This document shows positions 1 to 7,451 of a stretch of DNA of 57,223 bases, one piece after another (positions within the stretch are counted from its first letter, which is position 1; each line of letters starts with the position of its first letter). The stretch is taken from assembly GCA_017307275.1 (NCBI GenBank), contig JAFKFK010000037.1, forward strand, positions 1 to 57,223, in the 5' to 3' direction. This stretch comes from Alphaproteobacteria bacterium. GTDB lineage: Bacteria; Pseudomonadota; Alphaproteobacteria; Reyranellales; Reyranellaceae. The notes below the pieces were generated by a model that saw nothing but the letters and a program-made list of their open reading frames with translations, had not been told where the DNA came from and searched no databases. The translations under genes and the position numbers were made by a program.

Positions 1-12
1 CGGCCGGCAGCG

Positions 13-417
13 GTGACGGACCTCGAACAGCTGTGCCGCGAGCGCGGCGTCAAGCTCACCGGGCAACGGCGCCTGGTGCTGGACGTCGTGGAGGCCTCGA
101 CCGACCATCCCTGCACGCACGAGATCCACCGCCGCGTGGTCGGCCAGGACCGCCGGATCGGGGTGGCGACGGTGTATCGGACGCTGAACAAGCTGGTGGC
201 GGCGGGGATCGTCACGCGGCATGTGTTCCGCGACGGCAAGGCGCGTTACGAGCGCAGCGGGAAGGCACCGCACCCGCACCTGATCGACGTGGCGACGGGC
301 GAGATCGTCGAGGTTGACGACGAGGGTCTTGCGCGACTGGTCGAGGAAGAGGCGCGCCGCATGGGCTTCCGCCTCATCGACTATCGCCTCAAATTGTTCG
401 GGGCGCGGAAAGAGTAA
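13..417 (+). CDS. Fur/Mur-family metal-responsive repressor
   Basis: A 134-residue DNA-binding repressor of the ferric uptake regulator superfamily. The winged helix is visible as TGQRR (16-20) and the recognition segment VATVYRTLNKL (51-61), followed by the metal-site stretch HPHLID (87-92). The CxxC structural-zinc pairs of enterobacterial Fur are absent; HxHLIDxxTGxIVEV in their place is what I associate with alphaproteobacterial Fur/Mur proteins (iron or manganese sensing). The GTG start lies 12 bases from the window edge, so a longer N-terminus upstream cannot be excluded. The next gene follows after 70 bases with its own start and no obvious link. The metal sensed cannot be read from sequence. 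Confidence 0.85.
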   Translation: MTDLEQLCRERGVKLTGQRRLVLDVVEASTDHPCTHEIHRRVVGQDRRIGVATVYRTLNKLVAAGIVTRHVFRDGKARYERSGKAPHPHLIDVATGEIVEVDDEGLARLVEEEARRMGFRLIDYRLKLFGARKE

Positions 418-487
418 ATCGCCGCTGGGCGCGCTTGTGTATTCGATATAGAGAAGTTCCCCGCTGCGATCCGCAAAGCGTGGGCAC

Positions 488-835
488 ATGAAGTTGGTGG
501 TTAAAAAGTCCCCGTTGCATGGCAAGGGCCTCTTCGCTGGAGAGGATATTCCCTGGGGCGTAAAGATCATCGAGTACAAGGGAGAGAAAATCTCCGACGC
601 ATTGGCCGAAGGGCGCATTGCCGAAGGCGCGGATTGCATCTTCGAACTCGGCGACGACGTGAATCTGGATGGGGCGGTGGATGGTAACGAGGCGCGCTAC
701 GCCAACCATGCCCGAGCCAATCCCAACTGTTTCATCCTGCGCGAGAACGGCGAGATCTGGCTCGTCGCTGGCATCGAAGGGATCAAGAAGGGCGAGGAGC
801 TGACGTTCGACTACGGATCGGACTTTTATCCCTAG
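488..835 (+). CDS. small SET-domain protein-lysine methyltransferase
   Basis: A 115-residue stand-alone SET domain. HGKGLFA (11-17) is the first SAM-contacting motif, NHARANPNC (73-81) corresponds to the NHSCxPN pseudoknot motif of eukaryotic SET enzymes, and GEELTFDYG (102-110) supplies the catalytic-tyrosine end of the fold. The protein stops just after this motif, so a post-SET zinc region is absent, as in other small bacterial SET proteins. Predicted role: SAM-dependent methylation of a protein lysine; the substrate is unknown. It is convergent with the glycosyltransferase gene, with only 8 bases between the stop codons. Confidence 0.8.
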   Translation: MKLVVKKSPLHGKGLFAGEDIPWGVKIIEYKGEKISDALAEGRIAEGADCIFELGDDVNLDGAVDGNEARYANHARANPNCFILRENGEIWLVAGIEGIKKGEELTFDYGSDFYP

Positions 836-843
836 ACTGTCCG

Positions 844-1917
844 TCAGGAAGCCGCGGCATCCGGAACGACGCGGCGCTTCAGCGGAAGCCAGCGGCTCCG
901 CGGGATCGGTCGCAATGTTTGCAGGAACTGCTCCGCACAACGCTCCCAGGTGAAGCTCTCTGCATGGCGGCGGCAGTCTGCAGGGTCGCGTGCGACGGCA
1001 GCGAGGCAGGCGGTGCGCAGATCCTCGTCGAGGGCACCAACCTTGGGGTCGGTTACGACGTCGAGTGGACCCGGAACGGGATAGCCCGCGACCGGCACAC
1101 CCGAGGCCAGTGCCTCGACCATGACCAGACCGAAGGTGTCGGTTCGGCTCGGAAAGACGAAGCAGTCGGCCTGGGAATATCGTTGCGACAGCTCGTCGGT
1201 GTCGACCGAGCCGAAGAAGCGCACGTCCTTGTAACGGCGCTGCAGTTCCTTGAGCTGGGGCCCGCCGCCGACTACCCATTTGGTGCCGGGCAGATCGAGA
1301 TCGAGGAAGGCCTTGATGTTCTTCTCGATGGCGACGCGACCGGCATAGAGCCAGATCGGTCGGCCGCCGCCCCGTTCGTCGTTCAGTTCGGTGCGCGGCT
1401 GCGGCTGGAAGGCCGTGATATCGACGCCGCGCGACCATGGTACCAAATTCACGAAGCCGCGCTCGGCCAGTTCCTCGCGAATGGCCGGGGACACGACCAG
1501 CACCGCCGCCGACGTCGAGTGGAAACGGCGCACGAAGGCATAGCTCCACGACAGCGGAATGCGGACGCGGGCGCGAACATACTCGGGAAAGCGCGTGTGA
1601 TAGGCGGTCGTGAAGGGAAGGCCGCGGCTCATGCAGAAGCTGCGGGCCGCCCAGCCGAGCGGGCCTTCCGTCACCAGATGGATGGCGTCGGGTGCAAAGA
1701 GCTTGAGCATGTGCGAGAGCCGCGCACCGGGAAACAGCGACAGGCGAATCTCGGGATAGGTCGGGCAGGGCAGGGTGCGAAACCGGTCGGGACCGAAGAC
1801 CTCGACCTCGTGTCCTTCCGCACGCAACAGTCTGGCGACGGTCTCCAGGGTGCGCACGACGCCGTTGATCTGTGGCCGCCAGGCGTCGGAGACGATGGCA
1901 ATGCGCAAGCCGTTCAC
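844..1917 (-). CDS. GT4-family glycosyltransferase, probably lipid- or envelope-directed
   Basis: A 357-residue GT-B glycosyltransferase. The N-terminal domain opens with LRIAIVSDAWRPQINGVVRTL. The donor domain has YAGRVAIEKN (191-200) and the nucleotide-sugar motif FPSRTDTFGLVMVEALASG (255-273) with its two conserved glutamates. I chose the GTG start at 1917 because it overlaps the stop of the upstream phosphoesterase gene as GTGA, the usual sign of translational coupling; the frame stays open further upstream but that sequence reads as antisense to the neighbour. The overall pattern matches alpha-mannosyl or glycolipid-forming transferases such as MgtA/SqdX/Agt-type enzymes. Donor and acceptor are unknown; the neighbours suggest a lipid acceptor. 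Confidence 0.85.
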   Translation of the reverse strand: MNGLRIAIVSDAWRPQINGVVRTLETVARLLRAEGHEVEVFGPDRFRTLPCPTYPEIRLSLFPGARLSHMLKLFAPDAIHLVTEGPLGWAARSFCMSRGLPFTTAYHTRFPEYVRARVRIPLSWSYAFVRRFHSTSAAVLVVSPAIREELAERGFVNLVPWSRGVDITAFQPQPRTELNDERGGGRPIWLYAGRVAIEKNIKAFLDLDLPGTKWVVGGGPQLKELQRRYKDVRFFGSVDTDELSQRYSQADCFVFPSRTDTFGLVMVEALASGVPVAGYPVPGPLDVVTDPKVGALDEDLRTACLAAVARDPADCRRHAESFTWERCAEQFLQTLRPIPRSRWLPLKRRVVPDAAAS

Positions 1918-2729
1918 TCCGCGGCGAGTTGTTGAGCGGCCGACATTGGCAGCCGGCTCGAACGGCGCGCCATTTCGTCGGCCCAGTGCACGATGCGGAG
2001 CCGGCCGTCGAAATCCTCGACCAGAGCGGTGCAGCTTTCGACCCAGTCGCCGTCGTTGCAGTAGAGGATGCCGTCGATGGTGCGGATCTCGGCATGGTGG
2101 ATATGGCCGCACACGACACCATCGACGCCGCGGCGCCGGGCCTCGTTGGCGACGGCGTTCTCGTAATCGGCGATGAACTGCACCGCGTTCTTGACCTTGT
2201 GCTTCAGAAAGGCCGAGAGTGACCAGTAGGGCAGGCCGAGCTTGCGGCGACCCCAGTTGAACAGCGTGTTGATGCGCAGGGCCGTGGCATAGGCCCAGTC
2301 GCCCAGGATCGCGAGCCAGCGCGCATAGCGCACGATGCCGTCGAACTGATCGCCGTGGATGACCAGCAGCTTGCGGCCGTCCGGCGCCTCGTGGATCGCT
2401 TCCTCCTGAACGCGCACGTCACCGAAGGTGAGCTGGCAGTATTGCCGTGCAGCCTCGTCGTGATTGCCCGGGATGTAGACGACGTTGGTGCCCTTGCGGG
2501 CCTTGCGCATGATCTTCTGAACGACGTCGTTGTGGCTCTGTGGCCAGTACCACCAGCGCTTCAGACGCCAGCCATCGACGATGTCGCCCACGAGATAGAG
2601 ATGCTCGCTCTCGTTGCGCTTCAGGAAGTCGAGCAGGATTTCCGCCTGACAGCCTCGCGTGCCGAGATGAATGTCGGACAGGAAGATCGCCCTGTGCCGG
2701 GCGGGTTGGTAGCGCTCGATGACTGTCAT
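1914..2729 (-). CDS. LpxH-like calcineurin-fold metallophosphoesterase
   Basis: A 271-residue metallophosphoesterase with every metal-binding block of the UDP-2,3-diacylglucosamine pyrophosphatase (LpxH-like) family: SDIHLG (18-23), GDIVDGW (48-54), GNHDE (88-92), HGDQFD (125-130) and GHIHHAE (208-214), then NDGDWVES (225-232). The frame is open to 2858, but similarity begins at the ATG at 2729, and the extra stretch would enter the divergent promoter region. It is translationally coupled to the downstream glycosyltransferase by a 4-base overlap. A lipid-linked phosphate substrate is likely. It resembles the LpxH relatives paired with glycosyltransferases rather than the canonical lpxH locus, so I give no symbol. 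Confidence 0.83.
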   Translation of the reverse strand: MTVIERYQPARHRAIFLSDIHLGTRGCQAEILLDFLKRNESEHLYLVGDIVDGWRLKRWWYWPQSHNDVVQKIMRKARKGTNVVYIPGNHDEAARQYCQLTFGDVRVQEEAIHEAPDGRKLLVIHGDQFDGIVRYARWLAILGDWAYATALRINTLFNWGRRKLGLPYWSLSAFLKHKVKNAVQFIADYENAVANEARRRGVDGVVCGHIHHAEIRTIDGILYCNDGDWVESCTALVEDFDGRLRIVHWADEMARRSSRLPMSAAQQLAAE

Positions 2730-2789
2730 GAGAGCGGAGCCATGTGGATAATGATCCGACCGACACAAAATCTGTTGTGCGCGATTGCA

Positions 2790-2839
2790 CGGTACGCAGC
2801 GGATTGTGTATGCCAGCCGTTGCGTACCGATTAATCGGT
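2790..2839. promoter_or_regulatory. long inverted repeat plus 14-bp palindrome between divergent lipid genes
   Basis: Positions 2790-2798 (CGGTACGCA) and 2821-2829 (TGCGTACCG) are a perfect inverted repeat. As RNA the stem extends to 2790-2802/2817-2829 with one G-U pair and a 14-base loop. Overlapping its right edge is the perfect palindrome ACCGATTAATCGGT (2826-2839), 13 bases before the diacylglycerol-kinase ATG. The position fits an operator serving the divergent phosphoesterase/glycosyltransferase and kinase genes, or a 5'-UTR hairpin of the kinase. No regulator can be named. Confidence 0.5.
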
Positions 2840-2851
2840 TGTGACGGTTAC

Positions 2852-3784
2852 ATGACATTCGCCTCGAAGGGCTCTGTACTGTTGATTCTCAACCCCATCG
2901 CGGGGCGGCGTCGCCGCGGCCTGGTCGATGGGGTCGTAGAGCGCGTGCGCGCCGAGGGCTGGGCGGTGGATGTCGTCGAGACGGAGGCCGAAGGAGACGC
3001 GTGCCGCCTCGCCGAAACCTGCGATGCGAACCGTTACAGAGTCATTGCGGTCGCAGGCGGCGATGGCACCATCAACGAGGTGGTGAACGGTCTTTCCCGC
3101 AGGTCGACGACGGCGCCACCGCTGGCGATCGTGCCGCTGGGCACCGCCAATGTGCTGGCGCACGAGCTGGGCCTCGGCTTTAGCGTCCAGTCCGTGGCAC
3201 ATACGATGACGGCGGGGCGCGAGCTTCTGGTGCGACCGGGCGAGGCCAGTGGAAGCGGGGCGGGATCGGGTCCGGCGCGTTACTTCTCGTTGATGGCCGG
3301 CGCCGGCTTCGATGCCAAGGTGGTGGCGGGCGTCACGGCACCCTTGAAGCGCCGATGGGGTCGCGGCGCCTATGTCTGGCGTTCCCTGGTCGAGGCGCGA
3401 CGCTACCGGCCGGTACGCTATGCCGTGGACGTCGATGGCGAGGTGCACGAGGCGGCCTCGGTGATCGTGACACGCGCCCGGCACTATGCCGGGCCTTACG
3501 TCGTGGCGCCCGAGGCGGCGCTCGACGAGCCGCTGCTGCACGTCTGCCTGTTCGAGCGCTGGGGCTGGATGCACGCGTTGCGTTTCGGCGCGGCCCTGCT
3601 GATGGGCGCGCTGCCGCGCACCTCGGGCTATCGCGTACTGACCGGCCGCAAAGTGCGCGTTTCGGTGACCGACGATGCCGGCGAGCACCGGCGGCAGCCG
3701 GTGCAGATCGACGGCGACAATGCGCTCACCCTGCCGGTGTCGATTGGCCTCGCCTCGGGGAGCCTACGGGTCCTGCGACCCTAG
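2852..3784 (+). CDS. diacylglycerol kinase-family lipid kinase
   Basis: A 310-residue protein of the DAGK/YegS/BmrU lipid-kinase family. The catalytic domain shows LILNPIAGRRRRG (11-23), the nucleotide-binding loop VAGGDGTINEVVNGL (67-81) and PLGTANVLAHELG (95-107). A second beta-rich domain follows, with GAGFDAKVV. It phosphorylates a lipid such as diacylglycerol, a sphingoid base or undecaprenol using ATP. The ATG at 2852 is preferred because family similarity starts there; upstream codons fall within the divergent regulatory region. The stop TAG interlocks with the stop of the convergent transglycosylase gene (CTAG). Next to a glycosyltransferase and an LpxH-like enzyme, it suggests a lipid-remodelling locus. 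Confidence 0.85.
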   Translation: MTFASKGSVLLILNPIAGRRRRGLVDGVVERVRAEGWAVDVVETEAEGDACRLAETCDANRYRVIAVAGGDGTINEVVNGLSRRSTTAPPLAIVPLGTANVLAHELGLGFSVQSVAHTMTAGRELLVRPGEASGSGAGSGPARYFSLMAGAGFDAKVVAGVTAPLKRRWGRGAYVWRSLVEARRYRPVRYAVDVDGEVHEAASVIVTRARHYAGPYVVAPEAALDEPLLHVCLFERWGWMHALRFGAALLMGALPRTSGYRVLTGRKVRVSVTDDAGEHRRQPVQIDGDNALTLPVSIGLASGSLRVLRP

Positions 3785-4992
3785 CGCGTCTGCTGCAGCC
3801 GTCGTACCGACTCGGCGGTCGGATGGCCGTCGGCCGGCAGGCCGCTCTGCTGCTGGAACAGGCGCAGCGCCGAGCGGGTCTTGGGGCCAAGCAGGCCGTC
3901 GGTTTCGTCCTTGTAGAGGCCGAGCCTCGCCAGCCGATTCTGGATGTCGATCACCGTATTGCGCGACAGCGGCTCGTCGTCGGCAGGGGCTGCCTGCTGG
4001 ACCGGCAATCCGCCTGCGATCTGACGGGCCAGGATGCCGACGGAGAGCGCGTAGAGCGTCGAGCGGTTCCAGTTCATCACCGCCTTGAAGTTCGGATAGA
4101 TGATGAAGGCCGGGCCGCGGAAGCCGGCCGGCAAGAGAATCGACGCAGCATCGTCCACTGCCGGCAACGGCGCACCGCCGGCCTTTTTCACGCCCATCGC
4201 CGCCCAGGCGCGCACCGGCTTTTCGACGGTGCTGTCGGCTTGGTCGAGCGGGAAGCCACGCGGCAGCACGATCTCCTCGCTGGACGGCAGGCCCGGCCGG
4301 AAGCCAATGCCGCGCAGGAAGTTCGCTGCCGAGGCGAAGGCGTCGGGCAGGCTGTTCCAGATATCGATGCGGCCGTTGCCGTCGCGGTCGACCGCCCATT
4401 TGGTGAAGGTCGAGGGCATGAACTGCATGTTGCCCATCGCGCCAGCCCATGAACCGCGCATCTGGTCGCTGGTCATGTGGTTCATGTTCAGGATGCGCAG
4501 CGCCTGGACCGTCTCGTTGCTGAAGAATTCCTGGCGCTTGGTCATGCAGGCGAGCGTCGCGACGGAACGCACGACGCGGAAGTCGCCCATGAAGGAACCG
4601 TAGTTCGTCTCGATGCCCCAGAACGCCATGATGTATTGAGGCGGTATGCCGTATTCGGCCTGCAGGGCGTCGAGCAGGGCGCGATGTTGCGCCATGCGCT
4701 GCTGGCCCTTCACGATACGGTCGGACGTGACCGTCCCGCCGACATACTTCGCATAGGTCAGCGAAAACTCAGGCTGGCGCTGGTCGAGATCGATGACCTT
4801 CTGATCCGGTGTCAGGCCCTGAAAGGCGCGATCGGCGATGTTGGCTGGCACGCCCTGGCGCATCGCATCGGCCTTGATGTTCTGCAGGCAGGCGCGGAAG
4901 TCGCCGTTCTGGGCGGCTGCCGAATTCACGAACGAGCCTGCAAGAAGTGCCGACGTTGCGGCGATGATCTTGATGTTGGGAAGAGGGTTCAT
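3781..4992 (-). CDS. lytic murein transglycosylase, MltB type (GH103), with peptidoglycan-binding domain
   Basis: A 403-residue exported murein hydrolase that cleaves the MurNAc-GlcNAc bond with formation of 1,6-anhydroMurNAc. A signal peptide ends at about residue 27 (SAAAQ). The SLT_2/MltB domain contains the catalytic glutamate in WGIETNYGS (E128) and the family block AGAMGNMQFMPSTFTKWAVD. The last 55 residues are a PG_binding_1 domain (DIQNRLARLGLYKDETDGLLG...). There is no lipobox, so the enzyme is probably periplasmic and soluble, unlike E. coli MltB. It lies 13 bases downstream of pmbA on the same strand and could be read through from it. Confidence 0.9.
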   Translation of the reverse strand: MNPLPNIKIIAATSALLAGSFVNSAAAQNGDFRACLQNIKADAMRQGVPANIADRAFQGLTPDQKVIDLDQRQPEFSLTYAKYVGGTVTSDRIVKGQQRMAQHRALLDALQAEYGIPPQYIMAFWGIETNYGSFMGDFRVVRSVATLACMTKRQEFFSNETVQALRILNMNHMTSDQMRGSWAGAMGNMQFMPSTFTKWAVDRDGNGRIDIWNSLPDAFASAANFLRGIGFRPGLPSSEEIVLPRGFPLDQADSTVEKPVRAWAAMGVKKAGGAPLPAVDDAASILLPAGFRGPAFIIYPNFKAVMNWNRSTLYALSVGILARQIAGGLPVQQAAPADDEPLSRNTVIDIQNRLARLGLYKDETDGLLGPKTRSALRLFQQQSGLPADGHPTAESVRRLQQTR

Positions 4993-5005
4993 AGGGTGGA
5001 GATTA

Positions 5006-6406
5006 TCACGAGCCCGCGACAGTCATGCCGTCAATTCGCACCGTCGGCGCGTTGGTCGAGCTCTTGAATTGCAGGTCATTCGCAGGCGTCATGTTGAGAA
5101 ACATGTCCTTCAGGTTGCCGGCGACGGTGATGCCACTGACCGGCCAGGCGAGCTTGCCCTTTTCGATCCAGAAACCCGAGGCGCCGCGGCTGTAGTCGCC
5201 GGTGACGCCGTTGACCCCGAAGCCGATCATGTCGGTGATGTAGAGGCCGCTCTTGATGTCGCCGATCAGCTCGTCGACCGAGACCTTGCCCTTCTCGAGA
5301 TAGAAGTTCGAAGTGGTGGGGGAGGGCGGCCCCGAGACACCGCGCGACGCATGGCCCGTGGGCTCGAGGTTGAGCTGGCGGGCAGCGGCGAGGTCGAGCA
5401 GCCATGTCGTGAGCATGCCGTCGTCGATCACGGCCGTCCGCGTCGTCGGCAGGCCCTCGGCATCGAACGGCCGGCTGCCCAGCCCGCGCTTGCGCAACGG
5501 ATTGTCGAGGATGCGGATGCCCGGCGCAAAGATGCGCTCGCCCATCTTGTCCTTCAGGAACGATGTGCCGCGCGCGACCGCCCGGCCGTTGATGGCACCG
5601 GCGAGATGACCGATCAGACCGCCTGAGACACGACGGTCATAGATCACCGGCACGCGGGCGCTCTGCGCCTTGCGCGGGTTGAGGCGGCGGACGGCGTACT
5701 TTCCAGCGGTACGACCCACCTTCGCGGCAGCCATCAGATCTTCGAGGTGCACGGCACTCGACCATTCATAGTCGCGTTCCATGCCGGTGCCCTCACCAGC
5801 GAGGACAGCGCAGGACAGCGAATAGCCGCTGCGGCTGTAGCCGCCGCTGAAGCCATTGGAGGCAGCGAGCATGACTCCGGTCCGGCCCCAGCCCGCCTCG
5901 GCACCTTCGGAATTGGTGACACCCTTGGTGGCGCGCGCCGCGTCCTCGGCTTCCGCCGCCATCGCGAGCAACTTCTTGGCGGTGGGCCGTCCTTTGTCGT
6001 TGAGATCGAGGTCAGGCCAGCTCTCCGCCAGCAGCTCCGCCGGCGCGATACCACAAGTCGGGTCTTCCGGCACGACGCGGGCCATGTCGACGGCACGGCC
6101 GGCGAGCGCGCGCAACGCGGCGGGGCTAAAGTCGGTCGAGGAAACGAAGGCTTGGCGCTGGCCCACGAACACGCGCAGGCCGAGGTCGCGGCCTTCGCTG
6201 CTCTCGAGCTTTTCGCGCTTGCCCAGTCGCTGGGCGACGGAGATCGACTCGCCGTGGACGAACAGCGCGTCGGCTGAGTCGGCGCCGGCCTGCTTCGCCC
6301 ACTTCAGCAGGTCGACCAGGAGATTGGCGTCGGGAGCGCCCGCAGCAGGCTTCTTCGTCGGAGCCTTCTTCGGGGATCGTGAGGCGGTCTTCTTCGCTTT
6401 GGCCAT
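5006..6406 (-). CDS. pmbA: metalloprotease-complex subunit PmbA/TldE
   Basis: A 466-residue member of the TldD/PmbA family, the TldE-like subunit lacking the HExxxH zinc motif. Recognisable blocks include VFVGQRQAFVSSTDFS, PVIYDRRVSGGLIGHLAGAINGRAVARG and the C-terminal ITVAGNLKDMFLNMTPANDL. In E. coli TldD/E is a heterodimeric protease that degrades unfolded peptides and processes microcin B17 and CcdA. The active partner, tldD, is in this window at 40,900-42,345, not adjacent. The N-terminus is an unusual Lys/Ala/Pro-rich tail of about 25 residues (KKTASRSPKKAPTKK). The downstream MltB gene may share its transcript. Confidence 0.9.
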   Translation of the reverse strand: MAKAKKTASRSPKKAPTKKPAAGAPDANLLVDLLKWAKQAGADSADALFVHGESISVAQRLGKREKLESSEGRDLGLRVFVGQRQAFVSSTDFSPAALRALAGRAVDMARVVPEDPTCGIAPAELLAESWPDLDLNDKGRPTAKKLLAMAAEAEDAARATKGVTNSEGAEAGWGRTGVMLAASNGFSGGYSRSGYSLSCAVLAGEGTGMERDYEWSSAVHLEDLMAAAKVGRTAGKYAVRRLNPRKAQSARVPVIYDRRVSGGLIGHLAGAINGRAVARGTSFLKDKMGERIFAPGIRILDNPLRKRGLGSRPFDAEGLPTTRTAVIDDGMLTTWLLDLAAARQLNLEPTGHASRGVSGPPSPTTSNFYLEKGKVSVDELIGDIKSGLYITDMIGFGVNGVTGDYSRGASGFWIEKGKLAWPVSGITVAGNLKDMFLNMTPANDLQFKSSTNAPTVRIDGMTVAGS

Positions 6407-6422
6407 ACGGCCGTTCTACGCG

Positions 6423-6641
6423 CTAACGGGTCGTGTCGTCGAGGTAGTAGGAGAAGAAGAGCAGGCCTGTTGCGGCGATGCCGACCGTCCAGAAAAGCGC
6501 GCGTACCAATTCCGCCACGATTGCCTGATCGGGCCACAGGCGGGCGGCGGCGTCACCGACATATTGATGACCGACGATGCCGATCATCGCACCAAGGAGC
6601 AGGGATAGAGCGCCGTTCCAGAAGTGGCGTACGACACGCAT
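6423..6641 (-). CDS. small two-helix membrane protein, unknown function
   Basis: A 72-residue protein with two predicted transmembrane segments, GALSLLLGAMIGIVG (about 10-24) and ALFWTVGIAATGLLFFSYYL (about 48-67), separated by a short polar loop. I chose the ATG at 6641 because a GAGGG sequence sits about 8 bases before it; the frame is open to an ATG at 6743, which would add 34 low-complexity Pro/Ser/Arg residues. It is 16 bases upstream of pmbA on the same strand. I do not recognise a family. Confidence 0.55.
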   Translation of the reverse strand: MRVVRHFWNGALSLLLGAMIGIVGHQYVGDAAARLWPDQAIVAELVRALFWTVGIAATGLLFFSYYLDDTTR

Positions 6642-6778
6642 TGCCGGACCCTCGCGACGCCTGAGCGGCGAGCTGGGATCCGGTGGAATGGCCAGGTTGG
6701 ATTTGGCGGCCGGCGACACACCAGGCGGGCGGGCGGATGACATGCTCGCCGTTATAGCAGGCGCCGGCCGTACCGGCT

Positions 6779-7015
6779 CTAGTTGGCGAAGGCCATGCCG
6801 GCCCGGGTCTCGGCGATGGCGCTGTCTACGAACTGGATGGCGCGATCACGATGGCCGCCCTTGTTCGGCCTCGCCTGCACCAATTCGGCACGGGCTGCCT
6901 GCAACGACCCGAGAGCCGCCTGCATGTTGGGCTGGTTGGCGCCGGCGGCACAGGCACCGATGACGATGCCGGCAACGAGGCTGGCGGCCGCAATCTTCAT
7001 GGTTGGGCTGATCAT
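6779..7015 (-). CDS. small predicted lipoprotein
   Basis: A 78-residue protein with an N-terminal export signal, MKIAAASLVAGIVIGACAAG, whose VIGAC is an acceptable lipobox. The mature part, NMQAALGSLQAARAELVQA...KGGHRDRAIQFVDSAIAETRAG, matches a small helical family I recall as widespread in Proteobacteria and uncharacterised (KGGHR and a final RAG/QAG are its hallmarks). The start at 7015 has a GGAG ribosome site 7 bases upstream; the ATG at 7000 has none. It follows the leuA terminator. Confidence 0.65.
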   Translation of the reverse strand: MISPTMKIAAASLVAGIVIGACAAGANQPNMQAALGSLQAARAELVQARPNKGGHRDRAIQFVDSAIAETRAGMAFAN

Positions 7016-7034
7016 TATGGCACTCCAAAGGAAA

Positions 7035-7057
7035 CGGGCGGGGAATGTCCCCGCCCG
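7035..7057 (-). terminator. Rho-independent terminator after leuA
   Basis: CGGGCGGGG (7035-7043) and CCCCGCCCG (7049-7057) form a perfect 9-bp stem with a 5-base loop. On the minus strand the stem is followed by TTTCCTTT. It lies 35 bases past the stop of the leuA regulatory-domain ORF and before the lipoprotein gene, so it should end the leuA transcript. Confidence 0.8.
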
Positions 7058-7091
7058 CGATGCTAGCTATCGATTTGTGCTCGGTGAATGC

Positions 7092-7451
7092 CTATTTCGC
7101 TGCTGCGGCTCTGTTCGCAGCCGAAGTGACAGCTTTCAGCGAGGCGGCCACAATGTTCGAGTCCATGCCGACGCCCCACAGGACCTTGCCGTCGGGGGTC
7201 TCGGCCTCGATGAAGCTTACGGCCTGCGCATCGGAACCCGCGCCGGTCGCGTGCTGGTGATAGTCCCGCACCTTGATCTTGATGCCGCAGTTCTTGCCGA
7301 TTGCATCGACATAGCCCGCGATCGGACCGTTGCCGCGGCCGGAGATGGTGGTCTCCTTGCCGTTGAAGGTCACCTTGGCATCGAGAAGACGCACGTCGGG
7401 ATGGCCAGGCTCGGGCACCGTGGTGTGGCTGTCGAACGACACCGGTGTCAC
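7092..7451 (-). CDS. leuA: 2-isopropylmalate synthase, detached C-terminal regulatory (LeuA dimer) domain
   Basis: A 119-residue ORF consisting only of the LeuA allosteric/dimerisation domain that binds leucine in intact enzymes. The family pattern is clear: GNGPIAGYVDAIGKNCGIKIKVRDYHQHATGAGSDAQAVSFIEAE and WGVGMDSNIVAASLKAVTSAANR. It begins with GTG at 7451, overlapping the stop of the catalytic ORF as GTGA and in a different frame, so its translation should be coupled. Normally this domain is fused to the barrel in one polypeptide of about 560 residues; here the two ORFs add up to 564. Either a genuine split gene or a one-base indel (biological or sequencing) explains this. Confidence 0.85.
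   Translation of the reverse strand: MTPVSFDSHTTVPEPGHPDVRLLDAKVTFNGKETTISGRGNGPIAGYVDAIGKNCGIKIKVRDYHQHATGAGSDAQAVSFIEAETPDGKVLWGVGMDSNIVAASLKAVTSAANRAAAAK

Noticed and set aside
389..2122. 577-residue minus-strand frame over the SET gene and glycosyltransferase
   Set aside because: It overlaps two genes with recognisable motifs and shows none of its own.
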